Below are positions 46,506 through 55,235 of a DNA stretch of 64,000 nucleotides, one piece after another. A model generated the notes under the pieces. It had not been told where the DNA came from. It saw only the letters and a program-made list of their open reading frames with translations, and did no database searches. Origin of the DNA: Streptomyces sp. GESEQ-35 (GTDB taxonomy: Bacteria > Actinomycetota > Actinomycetes > Streptomycetales > Streptomycetaceae); assembly GCF_017948485.1 (NCBI RefSeq), contig NZ_JAFFSX010000010.1, forward strand, positions 186,001-250,000. The letters are read 5' to 3'. The first letter of the stretch is position 1. Every line of letters starts with the position of its first letter. A program made the position numbers and the translations under genes.

Positions 46506-47390
46506 GTGGGAGACTCGCGTAAGTCAGCGATCGGCAAGGGGCTGAGGCGCCGGGGGAGACTGATGATGCAGGCGGTGAGCCCGCCGCGTCGCACCCTGGA
46601 CGCCATTCCTTCCCCTCGGCCCGCCGCGAAGCCGAAGCAGTCGACGTACGTCGCTCCGCTCGCCCCGCGGCTGGTGGAGTCGCCGGTCTTCGTGCTGTCC
46701 TCGGTGCGTTCCGGCTCGACCCTGCTGCGGGTGCTGCTGAACAGCCACAGCCGGATCCGCGCCCCGCACGAGATGCATCTGCGCACGGTCCATGTCCAGC
46801 TGACCCGCAGCTTCAGCGCGGACGCCATGAAGGCGCTGGAACTCGACAAGGCCGAGCTGGAGCATCTGCTGTGGGACCGGGTGCTGCACCTTGAGCTCAC
46901 CCGCAGCGGCATGGACGTCATCGTCGACAAGACGCCGCCGAACACCCTCATCTGGCGGCGGCTGGACCGATGTTGGCCGGGCGCCCGCTACATCCTGCTG
47001 CTGCGTCACCCGGGCGCGATCGTCGCGTCCCTGACCGAACGCCGCAGGGATCCCGACCACGAGGCGATCCTCGCCGAGGTGCTCAGCTACTCCGAGAAGC
47101 TGGAGGAGGCGCGGCAGAACCTCGAGAACGCCCACATCGTGACGTACGAGGAACTCACCGCCGAACCGGAGAAGGCCACCCGCGCCCTGTGCGACTACCT
47201 CGGCGTCGAGTGGGAGAGCGGCATGCTCGACTACGGCCGCAAGGATCACGGCACCTTCCGCCCCCAGCTCGGCGACTGGAGCAGCACCATCAAGTCGGGC
47301 CGTATCCAGGCCGCCCGCACCGCCGACCCGACCGCCGAACTGCCGCCGCGCCTTAAGGAGATCGCGAAGGCGTGGGGGTACGAGGCCTAG
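46506..47390 (+). CDS. Sulfotransferase-family protein
   Basis: 294 residues. PAPS-binding elements: the 5'-phosphosulfate loop VLSSVRSGSTLLRVLLNSH (the Arg-Ser-Gly-Ser-Thr part binds phosphate) and the 3'-phosphate region RYILLLRHPGAIVASL. VTYEELTAEPEKATRALCDYLG is the usual C-terminal pattern. Transfers sulfate from PAPS to an unknown acceptor. Two starts are plausible: GTG 46506 (AGAGAGG seven bases upstream) and ATG 46563 (GGGGGAG four bases upstream), which would shorten it by 19 residues. No PAPS synthesis or natural-product gene is adjacent. Confidence 0.8.
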   Translation: MGDSRKSAIGKGLRRRGRLMMQAVSPPRRTLDAIPSPRPAAKPKQSTYVAPLAPRLVESPVFVLSSVRSGSTLLRVLLNSHSRIRAPHEMHLRTVHVQLTRSFSADAMKALELDKAELEHLLWDRVLHLELTRSGMDVIVDKTPPNTLIWRRLDRCWPGARYILLLRHPGAIVASLTERRRDPDHEAILAEVLSYSEKLEEARQNLENAHIVTYEELTAEPEKATRALCDYLGVEWESGMLDYGRKDHGTFRPQLGDWSSTIKSGRIQAARTADPTAELPPRLKEIAKAWGYEA

Positions 47391-47412
47391 GCGCCGCAGA
47401 TACCCCCACGCC
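47369..47412. terminator. Terminator hairpin overlapping the sulfotransferase 3' end
   Basis: Perfect arms GGCGTGGGGGTA and TACCCCCACGCC around a 20-base loop containing the stop codon; it can serve both this gene and the convergent chitinase, whose stop is ten bases further. Confidence 0.75.
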
Positions 47413-47422
47413 GACGCCCGCC

Positions 47423-49108
47423 TCAGCCGGTGAACCCGGCCGTGATGGACGTGAACTGCCAGTTGCTCTGGCTGATGCCGGAGCAGTTGCTCACCACGCC
47501 CCCGCCGGGGCAGGGCCGGTCGCGGTTGACCGACCAGAACGCGAGCCGGGCGATGTGGTGCGAGTTCGCCCAGTCACGGATCTGCGTCCAGGTCGCCGGA
47601 GACGTCAGCTCCTGCTGGTCGCTGAGCCCGTTCATGCCGGAGATACCGATGTGGGCGTAGGCCGTCGCGTCGTCCCACCCGAAGGCGGACTTCAGCTTGT
47701 TCTTCAGCCCCTCCGTCGCGTTCACGGTGTTGCCGTACATGTCGGCGCCGCCGCCGAAGTCGAACGGCATGATCGTGAACACGTCGATATCGGCGCCCAG
47801 CGCCTTGGCCTGGTCGATGAGCCGGTTGCCCCAGTAGGTGGGACCGGTCGTCGTCGTACCGAAGGTGATGATGGTGCGCAGGCCCGGGTTGTTCACCTTG
47901 ACGATCTTCAGGGCGTTGAGGATCCGGTCCTGCACCACGGCGTTCTCGAACTCGTCCGTGTTCTCGATGTCGACGTCGATCGCCTTCAGCCCGTATGCGT
48001 CGATCACCCGCTGATACGCACCGGCCAGCGCCTCCGGTGTCGCACAGTTGGGCCCGAGCTTGTTGCCGCTCCAGCCGCCGATCGACGGAACGATGTCACC
48101 GCCCGCGGAACGAATCGAGTTGATGACGCTCTGGTCATTGCCGCCGGTCAGCGGACGCGACCCGTCCCAGGCCGGGTTGCAGCCGCCCGAGGAGAGGATG
48201 AACGCCATCGTGAACCACTTGATGCCGGTCGCGCTCATCACCGAGGTGGCGCTGGGCGGATCACCCCAGCCCAGGTACAGATAGGGCGCCGCCTGCTTGA
48301 ACCCGGTGCCGCCGCCACCGCCCGCGTCGGTCGTCACGGACACGGAGTTGGAGACCGCCGACGTGTTCCCGGCCGCGTCCCGGGCCCGCACGGTGAAGGT
48401 GTAGGCGGTGCTCGCCGAGAGCCCGCTCACCGTGGCGCTCGTACCGGAGACGCTGAGCACCTGACTGGACCCGCTGTAGATGTCGTACGCGGTGACCCCG
48501 ACGTTGTCCGTGGCCGCGTTCCACGCCAGCGACACACTCGACGACGTCTTCGCGGTGGACCGCAGACTGCCCGGCACCGAGGGCGCCTGCGTGTCGGAAC
48601 CGCCACCGCCGGGTCCGTCGAGGCTGATGTCATCGGCGTAGTAGGTGCCTTGGGCGTACCAGCCGTGGACGTAAATGGTCGCGCTGGTCTGCGAGGCACC
48701 GGTCGTGAAGCCCACGCTGAGCCGGCTGTACGCCGACGGCGACGACGCCCATGTGGAGGCCCCGCCGTCCACGCCCAGGTACACATAGGAACCGCGCACC
48801 CAACCGCTCAGCGTGTACGCCGTGTTGGGCTGGACGGAGACAGTCTGACTGCACTTGGCGATGTCGCTCGAACTCACCGCCCCTGCAAGGGCTTTGGTGC
48901 CCCCGTGCACGGGAGAGGAGACGACCGACCCGAGGTTGCCGGTGCAGGACCAGGGGGAGAGGGCCCCCGACTCGAGGCCGGGGTTGGGCAGGATGTTGGC
49001 CGCTTGGGCCGTACCGGGAAGGGCGACGGCCCCGGTGAGAGCGAGGGCTGCGGTACCGAGCAGCGCCAGCAGCCGACGTCTGGAACGCCTGAACAGTGAG
49101 TTGCGCAC
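47423..49108 (-). CDS. Secreted chitinase, GH18, with CBM and FN3 domains
   Basis: 561 residues. Signal peptide (RRRLLALLGTAALALTGAVA to AQAA), a carbohydrate-binding beta-sandwich (about 38-165), fibronectin type III (about 172-258), a glycine linker, then the GH18 barrel. The catalytic motif is LKAIDVDIENTDEF (DxDxE) with acid Glu382; SIGGWSG is the usual strand-3 motif. Degrades chitin outside the cell. GTG start preceded by GGGAG. Two DasR/chitinase-type sites flank its promoter, so it is probably induced by chitin breakdown products and repressed by glucose. Confidence 0.92.
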   Translation of the reverse strand: MRNSLFRRSRRRLLALLGTAALALTGAVALPGTAQAANILPNPGLESGALSPWSCTGNLGSVVSSPVHGGTKALAGAVSSSDIAKCSQTVSVQPNTAYTLSGWVRGSYVYLGVDGGASTWASSPSAYSRLSVGFTTGASQTSATIYVHGWYAQGTYYADDISLDGPGGGGSDTQAPSVPGSLRSTAKTSSSVSLAWNAATDNVGVTAYDIYSGSSQVLSVSGTSATVSGLSASTAYTFTVRARDAAGNTSAVSNSVSVTTDAGGGGGTGFKQAAPYLYLGWGDPPSATSVMSATGIKWFTMAFILSSGGCNPAWDGSRPLTGGNDQSVINSIRSAGGDIVPSIGGWSGNKLGPNCATPEALAGAYQRVIDAYGLKAIDVDIENTDEFENAVVQDRILNALKIVKVNNPGLRTIITFGTTTTGPTYWGNRLIDQAKALGADIDVFTIMPFDFGGGADMYGNTVNATEGLKNKLKSAFGWDDATAYAHIGISGMNGLSDQQELTSPATWTQIRDWANSHHIARLAFWSVNRDRPCPGGGVVSNCSGISQSNWQFTSITAGFTG

Positions 49109-49166
49109 GCGATCTCCCTGAAGGAATGGGGTTGTTCGGGAGGTGGTGCAAGAGGGTGCGCAATCC

Positions 49167-49223
49167 AAATTGGTATGGACCAACGACCCTGTCAAGAATC
49201 CAGGCGCCAATTGGTCCATACCG
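49167..49223 (-). promoter_or_regulatory. Chitinase promoter with two DasR-like sites
   Basis: On the gene strand TTGACA (49195-49190) is followed 17 bases later by CAATTT (49172-49167), a fair promoter. TTGGTATGGACCAA (49170-49183) overlaps the -10 and TTGGTCCATACCG (49211-49223) lies upstream of the -35. Both match the TGGTNNNNACC core of DasR elements and of the direct repeats known at Streptomyces chitinase promoters. Confidence 0.65.
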
Positions 49224-49241
49224 GCGACGAGACGTGCTTTT

Positions 49242-49285
49242 TAGGGGCGCGGGGAACTGCGCGACAAGCCACAGACGACCCGCAC
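49242..49285 (+). repeat. Streptomyces intergenic repeat, copy 4 (forward)
   Basis: TTAGGGGCGCGGGGAACTGC then GCGACAAGCC; one base differs from the usual GACCAGCC. It lies between the ATP-grasp stop and the chitinase promoter. As in copy 3, the left hairpin arm is lost. Confidence 0.75.
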
Positions 49286-49297
49286 CCGGCAGACAAC

Positions 49298-50422
49298 CTA
49301 AAGCGGCAAAACCTGAGCCGTGGCAACCTCAACGGAGTTGACAGCTGAAGGCGCTGCCTGCGCAGGCACAGGCGCCTCCACCCGCTGGTGCGGCAGCGAC
49401 GTCGCCCGCAACGGCCGCGGCCCCGAAACAACCGTGTAGTCCTGCCCGAGGAACGGCGGAACCACCTCACCCGGGTCCTCGCCCATCGCCAACTGAACAG
49501 CCGCCCAAGGCGCGTTGATCCCGCACAGCGACAGCTGATGCAGCCCACCCGCCGGACGCGTGTTCACATCCATCAGCACCGGCGTCTCCCCGTACATCCG
49601 GAACTGGATGTTGGACAGATAGTGCAGCCCGAAGCCCTCCGCGATCGCCCGCGCCGGCTCCAGCCACTGCTCGTGCAGCGTGAACCCACGCCGCCGGCCG
49701 TTCTTCGTGCGGCCCACCGCCAGCCGGATCCGGTTGTCGGGCCCGGTGAGGCAGTCCACCGACACCTCCGGCTGTTCGAGGCGCGGCATGACCAGCCAGT
49801 CCACCGGCTCATCGGCCTGCCGCAGCGCCTGCTCGACCAGATCGAGAGGGACGTACGAACTCGGGAAGCCGGTGAGGTGCATCATCGAGAAGGGCGTGCG
49901 GGTGATGATGCGGAAGCCCACTCCGCCCGCGCCGGACGCCGGCTTGAAGCACGCCTTGTGGCCGCCCGCCTCCAACTCCTCGACCGCGGCGATGAGTTCG
50001 TCCGCCGACCGCACCCGCCACCACGGCGGCACCGGCACGCCGACCGCCTCGACCGCCTCGTACGCGATCACCTTGTCCTGGAAGACGGCCGTGGCCTCGG
50101 GCGGCGGCGCCAGCAGCGCCGTACCCACCGCCTCGAACTCGGAGCGGTGCGCCACGATCGCCGACTGGTGCATACGGGGCACGAACACGTCGATGCCGCG
50201 GCGCGCGCACTGGTCCAGGGCGTACTCGACATACCCGGCCGGGGACAGGCCCTCCGGCTCGAGGTCGGCGGTGTCGGCGGCGGCCAGCACGGGCGAGTCG
50301 GCGTCTCCGTGCGTGGCATGGATCTCGACGGCCCGATCGCTGGGATTTCGCCGTAGCTGATCCATGAAGAACACGTTCTCCGCGTACGTGCGGTTGAGCC
50401 AGACGCGTACGCGAGAGACCAT
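49298..50422 (-). CDS. ATP-grasp domain protein (orphan ligase)
   Basis: 374 residues. N-terminal region about 1-110 (VRVWLNRTYAENVFFMDQLR), then an ATP-grasp fold: FQDKVIAYEAVEAVGVPVPP, HKACFKPASGAGGVGFRI (ATP-binding lysine and glycine loop), PEVSVDCLTG, and MDVNTRPAGG with the metal-binding Asn. Similar to carbamoyl-phosphate-synthase-like ATP-grasp proteins that join a carboxylate to an amine or thiol. No precursor peptide or partner enzyme is adjacent, so the substrate is unknown. ATG with AAAGG nine bases upstream. Confidence 0.8.
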   Translation of the reverse strand: MVSRVRVWLNRTYAENVFFMDQLRRNPSDRAVEIHATHGDADSPVLAAADTADLEPEGLSPAGYVEYALDQCARRGIDVFVPRMHQSAIVAHRSEFEAVGTALLAPPPEATAVFQDKVIAYEAVEAVGVPVPPWWRVRSADELIAAVEELEAGGHKACFKPASGAGGVGFRIITRTPFSMMHLTGFPSSYVPLDLVEQALRQADEPVDWLVMPRLEQPEVSVDCLTGPDNRIRLAVGRTKNGRRRGFTLHEQWLEPARAIAEGFGLHYLSNIQFRMYGETPVLMDVNTRPAGGLHQLSLCGINAPWAAVQLAMGEDPGEVVPPFLGQDYTVVSGPRPLRATSLPHQRVEAPVPAQAAPSAVNSVEVATAQVLPL

Positions 50423-50704
50423 GCAGGCCGCCTTTCACGGTTCGCGGGCACGGCGGAGCAGGCCGTGCCCGGCCAGGTCGAATGGAGGGAACACCAAACT
50501 GCCCCCGCTGAGGGAAGTTCGTGGTGGTGGTGTTGGGGCGATCATACGACGTTGCAGGGGTGTGGCGTGCAACGTACGTGTTACGGATTTTCGGATAGTG
50601 CCTGTCGGGGCGATGTTCTCCTGATAGCCCGCCGCCGAGATCCGCTTGTCCGGGGGCCGCGGATGTGCTGTCGTGGAGCCATTCGTGCGCGGAAGGGGCA
50701 ACAG

Positions 50705-51613
50705 GTGACGTCGACGGCCGGTGGCGCCGGGCAACTGCTGGCCATCAGCGATCTGCACATCGGCTACCCGGAGAACCGCGCCCTCGTCGAGAAGATGCAC
50801 CCCGAGACGGACGACGACTGGCTCCTGGTGGCCGGCGACGTCTCCGAGACCGTCTCCGACGTGCGCTGGGCCCTTCAGACCCTCGTCGACCGCTTCCGCA
50901 AGGTGGTCTGGGCCCCCGGCAACCACGAGTTGTGGACCCACCCGAAGGACCCCGTCACCCTGCGCGGCGTCGCCCGCTACGAGCACCTGGTCGAACTGTG
51001 CCGGGAACTCGGCGTACTCACGCCCGAGGACCCCTATCCCGTCTGGGACGGCCCCGGCGGCCCGGTGGCCGTGGCACCGCTGTTCCTGCTCTACGACTAC
51101 TCCTTCCTCCCCGCCGGCAGCGCGACCAAGGACGAGGGGCTGGCGTACGCGCACGGCACCGGGATCGTCTGCAACGACGAGTATCTGCTGCACCCCGACC
51201 CCTACCCGAGCCGCGAGGCCTGGTGCCGGGCCCGGGTCGAGGCGACCGAGCGCCGGCTCGCCGAGCTGCCCGACGACCTGCCGACGGTGCTGGTCAACCA
51301 CTACCCGCTGGACCGGCATCCGACGGAGGTGCTGTGGTACCCCGAGTTCGCCATGTGGTGCGGCACCCGGCTGACCGCCGACTGGCACCGCCGATTCCGG
51401 GTCGAGACCATGGTCTATGGTCATCTGCATATCCCAAGGACGACCTGGCACGACGGTGTCCGCTTCGAAGAGGTCTCCGTGGGATACCCACGGGAATGGA
51501 GCAAGCGCACCCAGGACCCGGGGACACTGCGCCGCATACTGCCCAGGGAGGTCGGGCCCGGTGATCGAGGAGCTGCTGCCGGCCTCGGTGGTGGTCGTGG
51601 AGACGTACGGTAA
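50705..51613 (+). CDS. Metallophosphoesterase
   Basis: 302 residues, cytoplasmic. All five calcineurin-type motifs are present: AISDLHIGY, VAGDVSE, PGNHELW, VNHYPLD and VYGHLHI. Short C-terminal tail after RTQDPGTLRRILP. GTG start with GAAGGGG upstream; the frame is open further but without family sequence. The last 53 bases overlap the phosphopantetheinyl transferase gene in another frame, so the two are translationally linked, a pairing I recall from other Streptomyces. The enzyme might hydrolyse a CoA- or carrier-related phosphoester, but this is inference. Confidence 0.87.
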   Translation: MTSTAGGAGQLLAISDLHIGYPENRALVEKMHPETDDDWLLVAGDVSETVSDVRWALQTLVDRFRKVVWAPGNHELWTHPKDPVTLRGVARYEHLVELCRELGVLTPEDPYPVWDGPGGPVAVAPLFLLYDYSFLPAGSATKDEGLAYAHGTGIVCNDEYLLHPDPYPSREAWCRARVEATERRLAELPDDLPTVLVNHYPLDRHPTEVLWYPEFAMWCGTRLTADWHRRFRVETMVYGHLHIPRTTWHDGVRFEEVSVGYPREWSKRTQDPGTLRRILPREVGPGDRGAAAGLGGGRGDVR

Positions 51614-52238
51614 CGACGAACCGGCGCCTCTGTACCCCGAGGAAGAGGCGGTCGTGGCGCGGGCGATCGACAAGCGCCGCCGTGAGTTCGCCACCGTACG
51701 GGCCTGTGCCCGCCGCGCCATGGAGAAGCTCGGCGTGCCGCCGCAGCCCGTCCTGCCCGGCGAGCGCGGCGCCCCGGGCTGGCCGGCCGGCCTGGTCGGC
51801 AGCATGACGCACTGCGACGGCTACCACGCCGCCGCCCTGGTCCGCGCCACCGACCTGGCCTCCATCGGCATCGACGCCGAACCCCATCACCCGCTTCCGG
51901 ACGGAGTCCTGGCCGCCACGTCCCTGCCCGCGGAGCGACAGCGGCTGCGCGAGCTGGCCGCGGCCCGCCCGGACGTCCACTGGGACCGGCTCCTGTTCAG
52001 CGCCAAGGAGTCCGTCTACAAGGCGTGGTACCCCCTCACCCGGCAGTGGCTGGACTTCACCGAGGCCGACATCGAGGTCTCCGCGGACCCCGGCGAGTTG
52101 CCGGGCGGCGGCTTCCGCGCGGAACTCCTCGTCCCCGGGCCGCGCGTCGGCAGTCGGCGGATCGGTCACTTCGAGGGCCGCTGGACCGTCCGGCGCGGCC
52201 TGGTGGCGACGGCTGTCGCCGTCCCCCACCAGCCCTGA
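51561..52238 (+). CDS. 4'-phosphopantetheinyl transferase (EntD/Sfp-like)
   Basis: 225 residues. Loads the phosphopantetheine arm of CoA onto carrier proteins. The signature is complete: SMTHCDGYHAAALV, then SIGIDAEPHHPL (Mg-binding Asp and Glu) and LLFSAKESVYKAWYPLT (the W/F-x-x-KES-x-x-K motif). Length fits the EntD/PptA class, which often serves several NRPS and PKS systems from a remote site. GTG start overlapping the phosphoesterase, with GGGAGG upstream. No synthase genes are in the window. Confidence 0.93.
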   Translation: MIEELLPASVVVVETYGNDEPAPLYPEEEAVVARAIDKRRREFATVRACARRAMEKLGVPPQPVLPGERGAPGWPAGLVGSMTHCDGYHAAALVRATDLASIGIDAEPHHPLPDGVLAATSLPAERQRLRELAAARPDVHWDRLLFSAKESVYKAWYPLTRQWLDFTEADIEVSADPGELPGGGFRAELLVPGPRVGSRRIGHFEGRWTVRRGLVATAVAVPHQP

Positions 52239-52251
52239 GCGCGCGCCCTTC

Positions 52252-52488
52252 TCACGGCTCCGGGCACCAGCTCTTCAGCAGACGGAAGAACTCCTCCTCG
52301 TTGCCCGCGAGCCCCGCGTCCGCCAGCGCCTGCTCCGCCTCGGCCAGCACGGACGGTGGCACCGCCGGTGGCCGACCACCGCCCGGCGGGCCGGCGGCGG
52401 TGTCGAAGGCGGCACGCACGGTGTGCAGCAGCCGCAGATAGGCCTGTACGGCGGTGCGCTCACGGTCGGTCATCACAACGGTCGGCAT
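52252..52488 (-). CDS. Small conserved-looking hypothetical protein
   Basis: 78 residues, mostly helical, with no cysteines except one near the end. It begins MPTVVMTDRERTAVQAYLR and ends FFRLLKSWCPEP. GGGGAGAG lies seven bases before the ATG, a good ribosome binding site, and codon bias is normal for the region, so it is likely real. It converges with the phosphopantetheinyl transferase gene 13 bases away. Function unknown. Confidence 0.55.
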   Translation of the reverse strand: MPTVVMTDRERTAVQAYLRLLHTVRAAFDTAAGPPGGGRPPAVPPSVLAEAEQALADAGLAGNEEEFFRLLKSWCPEP

Positions 52489-52716
52489 CGGTCGGCTCTC
52501 CCCACGTCGGCGTCGTCGGTCATGCGCGCACCCGCTCTCAGGTATCGCGCACCTCCAAGCTTGCCGCCCACCACTGACAATCCGGCCCGGCTACTCGTCG
52601 GTTCGCCCGCTTAGCGGAGGTGAAACCTCGCCGAAATCCCCTGAAGGACAGCGGCCCTACGCTGGAGTGGAGGGCTTTCGGCCGCTTCCGGGCGGCCGCC
52701 GGAACGGGAGGTGCGC

Positions 52717-53760
52717 GTGGTCGACGGCCCACACCGGCGCCCTGTGCGTGCCGTACGGCTGCGCCCGGTGGGTGACGGAGAACTGGAGTTGCAGTACCGC
52801 GTGGTGCACGGTTACCGACGGGCCTTCCGCATGGCGGGCGAAGGCCCGGCACTGGTGCTCATCCACGGCATCGGCGACTCCTCGGCGACCTGGACCGAGC
52901 TGATCCCGGACCTCGCCCGCACCCACACGGTGATCGCCCCCGACCTGCTGGGCCACGGCGCCTCGGACAAGCCCCGCGCCGACTACTCGGTGGCCGCGTA
53001 CGCCAACGGCGTACGGGATCTGCTCACCACGCTCGGCATCGAGTCGGCGACCCTGGTCGGACACTCGCTCGGCGGGGGAGTGGCGATGCAGTTCGCCTAC
53101 CAGTTCCCCGAGCGCACCGAGCGGCTCATCCTGGTCAGCGCGGGCGGCGTGGGCCGCGAGGTCAACCCGGTGCTGCGGGCGGTCACCCTGCCCGGCTCGT
53201 ACCTCGCCCTCTCCGCGCTGCGGCTGCCCGGCATGCGCCTCCAAGTAGGTCTCGCCGTCCACCTGATGAGGCTCCTGGACACCGACCTCGGCCGGGACGC
53301 GCCGGAACTGCTCACCCTCGTCGACGCGCTGCCCGACGAGACCTCACGCAACGCCTTCATCCGCACCCTGCGCGCGGTGGTCGACTGGCGCGGCCAGGTC
53401 GTGACCATGCTCGACCGCTGCTATCTGACCGAGGGCATGCCCACCATGCTGCTGTGGGGCGACCGGGACAGCGTCGTGCCGGTGCGGCACGCCTACGGTG
53501 CGCACGAGGCGATGCCCGGCAGCCGGCTCGAGATCTTCGAGGGCGCCGGCCACTTCCCCTTTCACACCGACCCCGCCCGCTTCGTGGCACTGGTCGAGGA
53601 GTTCACCAACTCCACCTCACCGGCCCACTGGAGCCGCGACCACTGGCGCGACCTGCTGAGAGCGGGCCGCCCCGGCACCACGGCGGGCCAGCCGGACACC
53701 GCCCACAGCAGGGCCGTGGAACGCGACTTGAGGCAGGCGAGTGAACGCAGTGCCACCTGA
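52717..53760 (+). CDS. Alpha/beta hydrolase
   Basis: 347 residues. Classical fold: LVLIHGIGDSSATWTELIP (oxyanion region), APDLLGHGASDKP, nucleophile Ser in LVGHSLGGGVAMQ, acid in LLWGDRDSVVPV and His in FEGAGHFPFHTDP. No signal peptide. The family includes esterases, epoxide hydrolases and haloperoxidases, so the substrate stays open. GTG 52717 is preferred (GGGAGG five bases upstream) over GTG 52711. Convergent with the ImmA gene. Confidence 0.85.
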   Translation: MVDGPHRRPVRAVRLRPVGDGELELQYRVVHGYRRAFRMAGEGPALVLIHGIGDSSATWTELIPDLARTHTVIAPDLLGHGASDKPRADYSVAAYANGVRDLLTTLGIESATLVGHSLGGGVAMQFAYQFPERTERLILVSAGGVGREVNPVLRAVTLPGSYLALSALRLPGMRLQVGLAVHLMRLLDTDLGRDAPELLTLVDALPDETSRNAFIRTLRAVVDWRGQVVTMLDRCYLTEGMPTMLLWGDRDSVVPVRHAYGAHEAMPGSRLEIFEGAGHFPFHTDPARFVALVEEFTNSTSPAHWSRDHWRDLLRAGRPGTTAGQPDTAHSRAVERDLRQASERSAT

Positions 53761-53773
53761 GGTCGGCCGTCGT

Positions 53774-54328
53774 TCAGCCCTGCGGCCCCAGATAGCCCAG
53801 CGACGCCTCGATCCGCCCCGCCAGATGATCCCGCTGCACCGGCCCCCGCAGCGACGAACCGGCAAGCCATGCACGGCACTTGCTGGCCAGCAGCAGGCCG
53901 AAGCTCTCGGCGTCCTTCTCGTCGGCGAGGTCGAAGCGGCTGCGGGCGCCGATTCTGCGGACGGTGTCCTGGAGGTCGGCCTCGTCGCTGAGAAGCCGGG
54001 CGGCGACCGCGGCGCCCTCGACGTGATGGCTACAGTGCCCGGCCTTCATGTGCCACAGCTCATGGCCCAGGATGACCAACTGGTGGTCGGGGGCGGTGCG
54101 TTCCTCGACGACCACGACGTCCTGGTCGGTCATGTCGAGCCACAGTCCGCTGGCGGTGCCGGGCGGGAAGGCGGCCGTACGGAAGTGGACGGGGCGGCCG
54201 CGGCGTCTGCTCATGGCATCGCACAGCGCGCCGTACAGGTCCTCGGGCCGTGCCGGTGCGGGGAGCGTCAGCTCCGCGACCAACTCGCCGCACAGGCGGC
54301 GCATTTCCTTGTCGATGCCCACTCCCAC
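53774..54328 (-). CDS. ImmA/IrrE-family metallopeptidase
   Basis: 184 residues. Zinc motif His-Glu-x-x-His in VILGHELWHMKAGHC; the middle part (HFRTAAFPPGTASGLWLDM) and a C-terminal AESFGLLLASKCRAWL fit ImmA/IrrE-like proteins. In this family the peptidase usually cleaves a partner helix-turn-helix repressor; the partner XRE gene is 14 bases upstream. GTG at 54328 used (GGGGGAGA just upstream); GTG 54322 is an equal candidate. Annotated in many Streptomyces as a toxin-like component without proof. Confidence 0.82.
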   Translation of the reverse strand: MGVGIDKEMRRLCGELVAELTLPAPARPEDLYGALCDAMSRRRGRPVHFRTAAFPPGTASGLWLDMTDQDVVVVEERTAPDHQLVILGHELWHMKAGHCSHHVEGAAVAARLLSDEADLQDTVRRIGARSRFDLADEKDAESFGLLLASKCRAWLAGSSLRGPVQRDHLAGRIEASLGYLGPQG

Positions 54329-54342
54329 TGCTCTCCCCCGGA

Positions 54343-54996
54343 TTACGACTCGGGCCGCTTGACGCTCTCCAAGAGCATGTCCAGCCATTCGGCGACCTTG
54401 TCGCGGTGCTGGTCGGTGGGCAGCTGTGCGGCCCGCCAGGCGATTCCGCGGACGCCGTGGTCCTGGAGCAGCCGTTCCAGCGGGTCGTGGGCGGCAGCGG
54501 CCGCCTCCCGCTCGCGGTCGGCGAGCTTCTGCAGCAGCTCCTGCTCGGTGCGCTGGAGGGCGCCCGCGAACGCTTCGGGGTCCTCGGCCGTGAGGAATCC
54601 GGCATGGACCCGGAAAAAGCGCTGGATGGCGTCGCAGTGTTCCATGGTGGGGCGCCGGTCGCCGTTGATGAGGGCGCCCGCCTGCTGCCGCGACATGCCC
54701 GCGCCGTCCGCGATCTCCTGCTGGGTGTACTTGCGTCCGTTCGGCTTGAGCCGGGTGCGACGCAGCAGGTCCAGGCGTTGCAGAAACCTTGCCTGCACAT
54801 CGGGCTCGCCCGCCGGACGGCCGCTCAGCAGGGCCTTGACCACGGGCTCGGGGACACCGGAGGCCACGGAGAGACGGCCGGTGTCGAAGACGTCCGGGTG
54901 TGGCACGCCGAGCCGGTCGGCGAGTGCGGTGACCCGGGCGACAACGGCCGACAGCGCCGCCATCGCGGCGCCCGGACCCTCGAAGCCATCCGTCAC
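54343..54996 (-). CDS. XRE-family helix-turn-helix regulator
   Basis: 217 residues. Helix-turn-helix at about 90-125: RKYTQQEIADGAGMSRQQAG then ALINGDRRPTMEHCDAIQRF. The first 85 residues form a separate helical region; the C-terminus is charged and helical (RTEQELLQKLADREREAAAA). GTG 54996 is supported by GGGAG eight bases upstream; the frame is open to 55044. Operon with the ImmA-like peptidase, which it may be cleaved by. Divergent from the MmyB-like domain protein. Confidence 0.82.
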   Translation of the reverse strand: MTDGFEGPGAAMAALSAVVARVTALADRLGVPHPDVFDTGRLSVASGVPEPVVKALLSGRPAGEPDVQARFLQRLDLLRRTRLKPNGRKYTQQEIADGAGMSRQQAGALINGDRRPTMEHCDAIQRFFRVHAGFLTAEDPEAFAGALQRTEQELLQKLADREREAAAAAHDPLERLLQDHGVRGIAWRAAQLPTDQHRDKVAEWLDMLLESVKRPES

Positions 54997-55235
54997 CGAC
55001 AGATCTCCCACGTCTCTCACAGACCTTCTCACCGGCATTCTCACAACACACGGTCGCCGTGAACTTCCCGGAGAGTAGCTGGTGGTTCGAACTCACATCC
55101 AGGTCTCGCCACAACTGTGGCCAATTTCAGCCGTCAACCGGCACGAAATGCCACGATAGTTGACACGCCTCGCGTCGGGGCAGCAGGATCAAGGCGCCGC
55201 GTGAAGGCCGCATAGGCAAGAGGGGTGACCTCCCG

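Noticed and set aside
46506..49108. Biosynthetic gene cluster around the sulfotransferase, chitinase and ATP-grasp genes
   Set aside because: No synthase, precursor peptide, or further tailoring genes occur, and terminators separate the genes, so they look independent.
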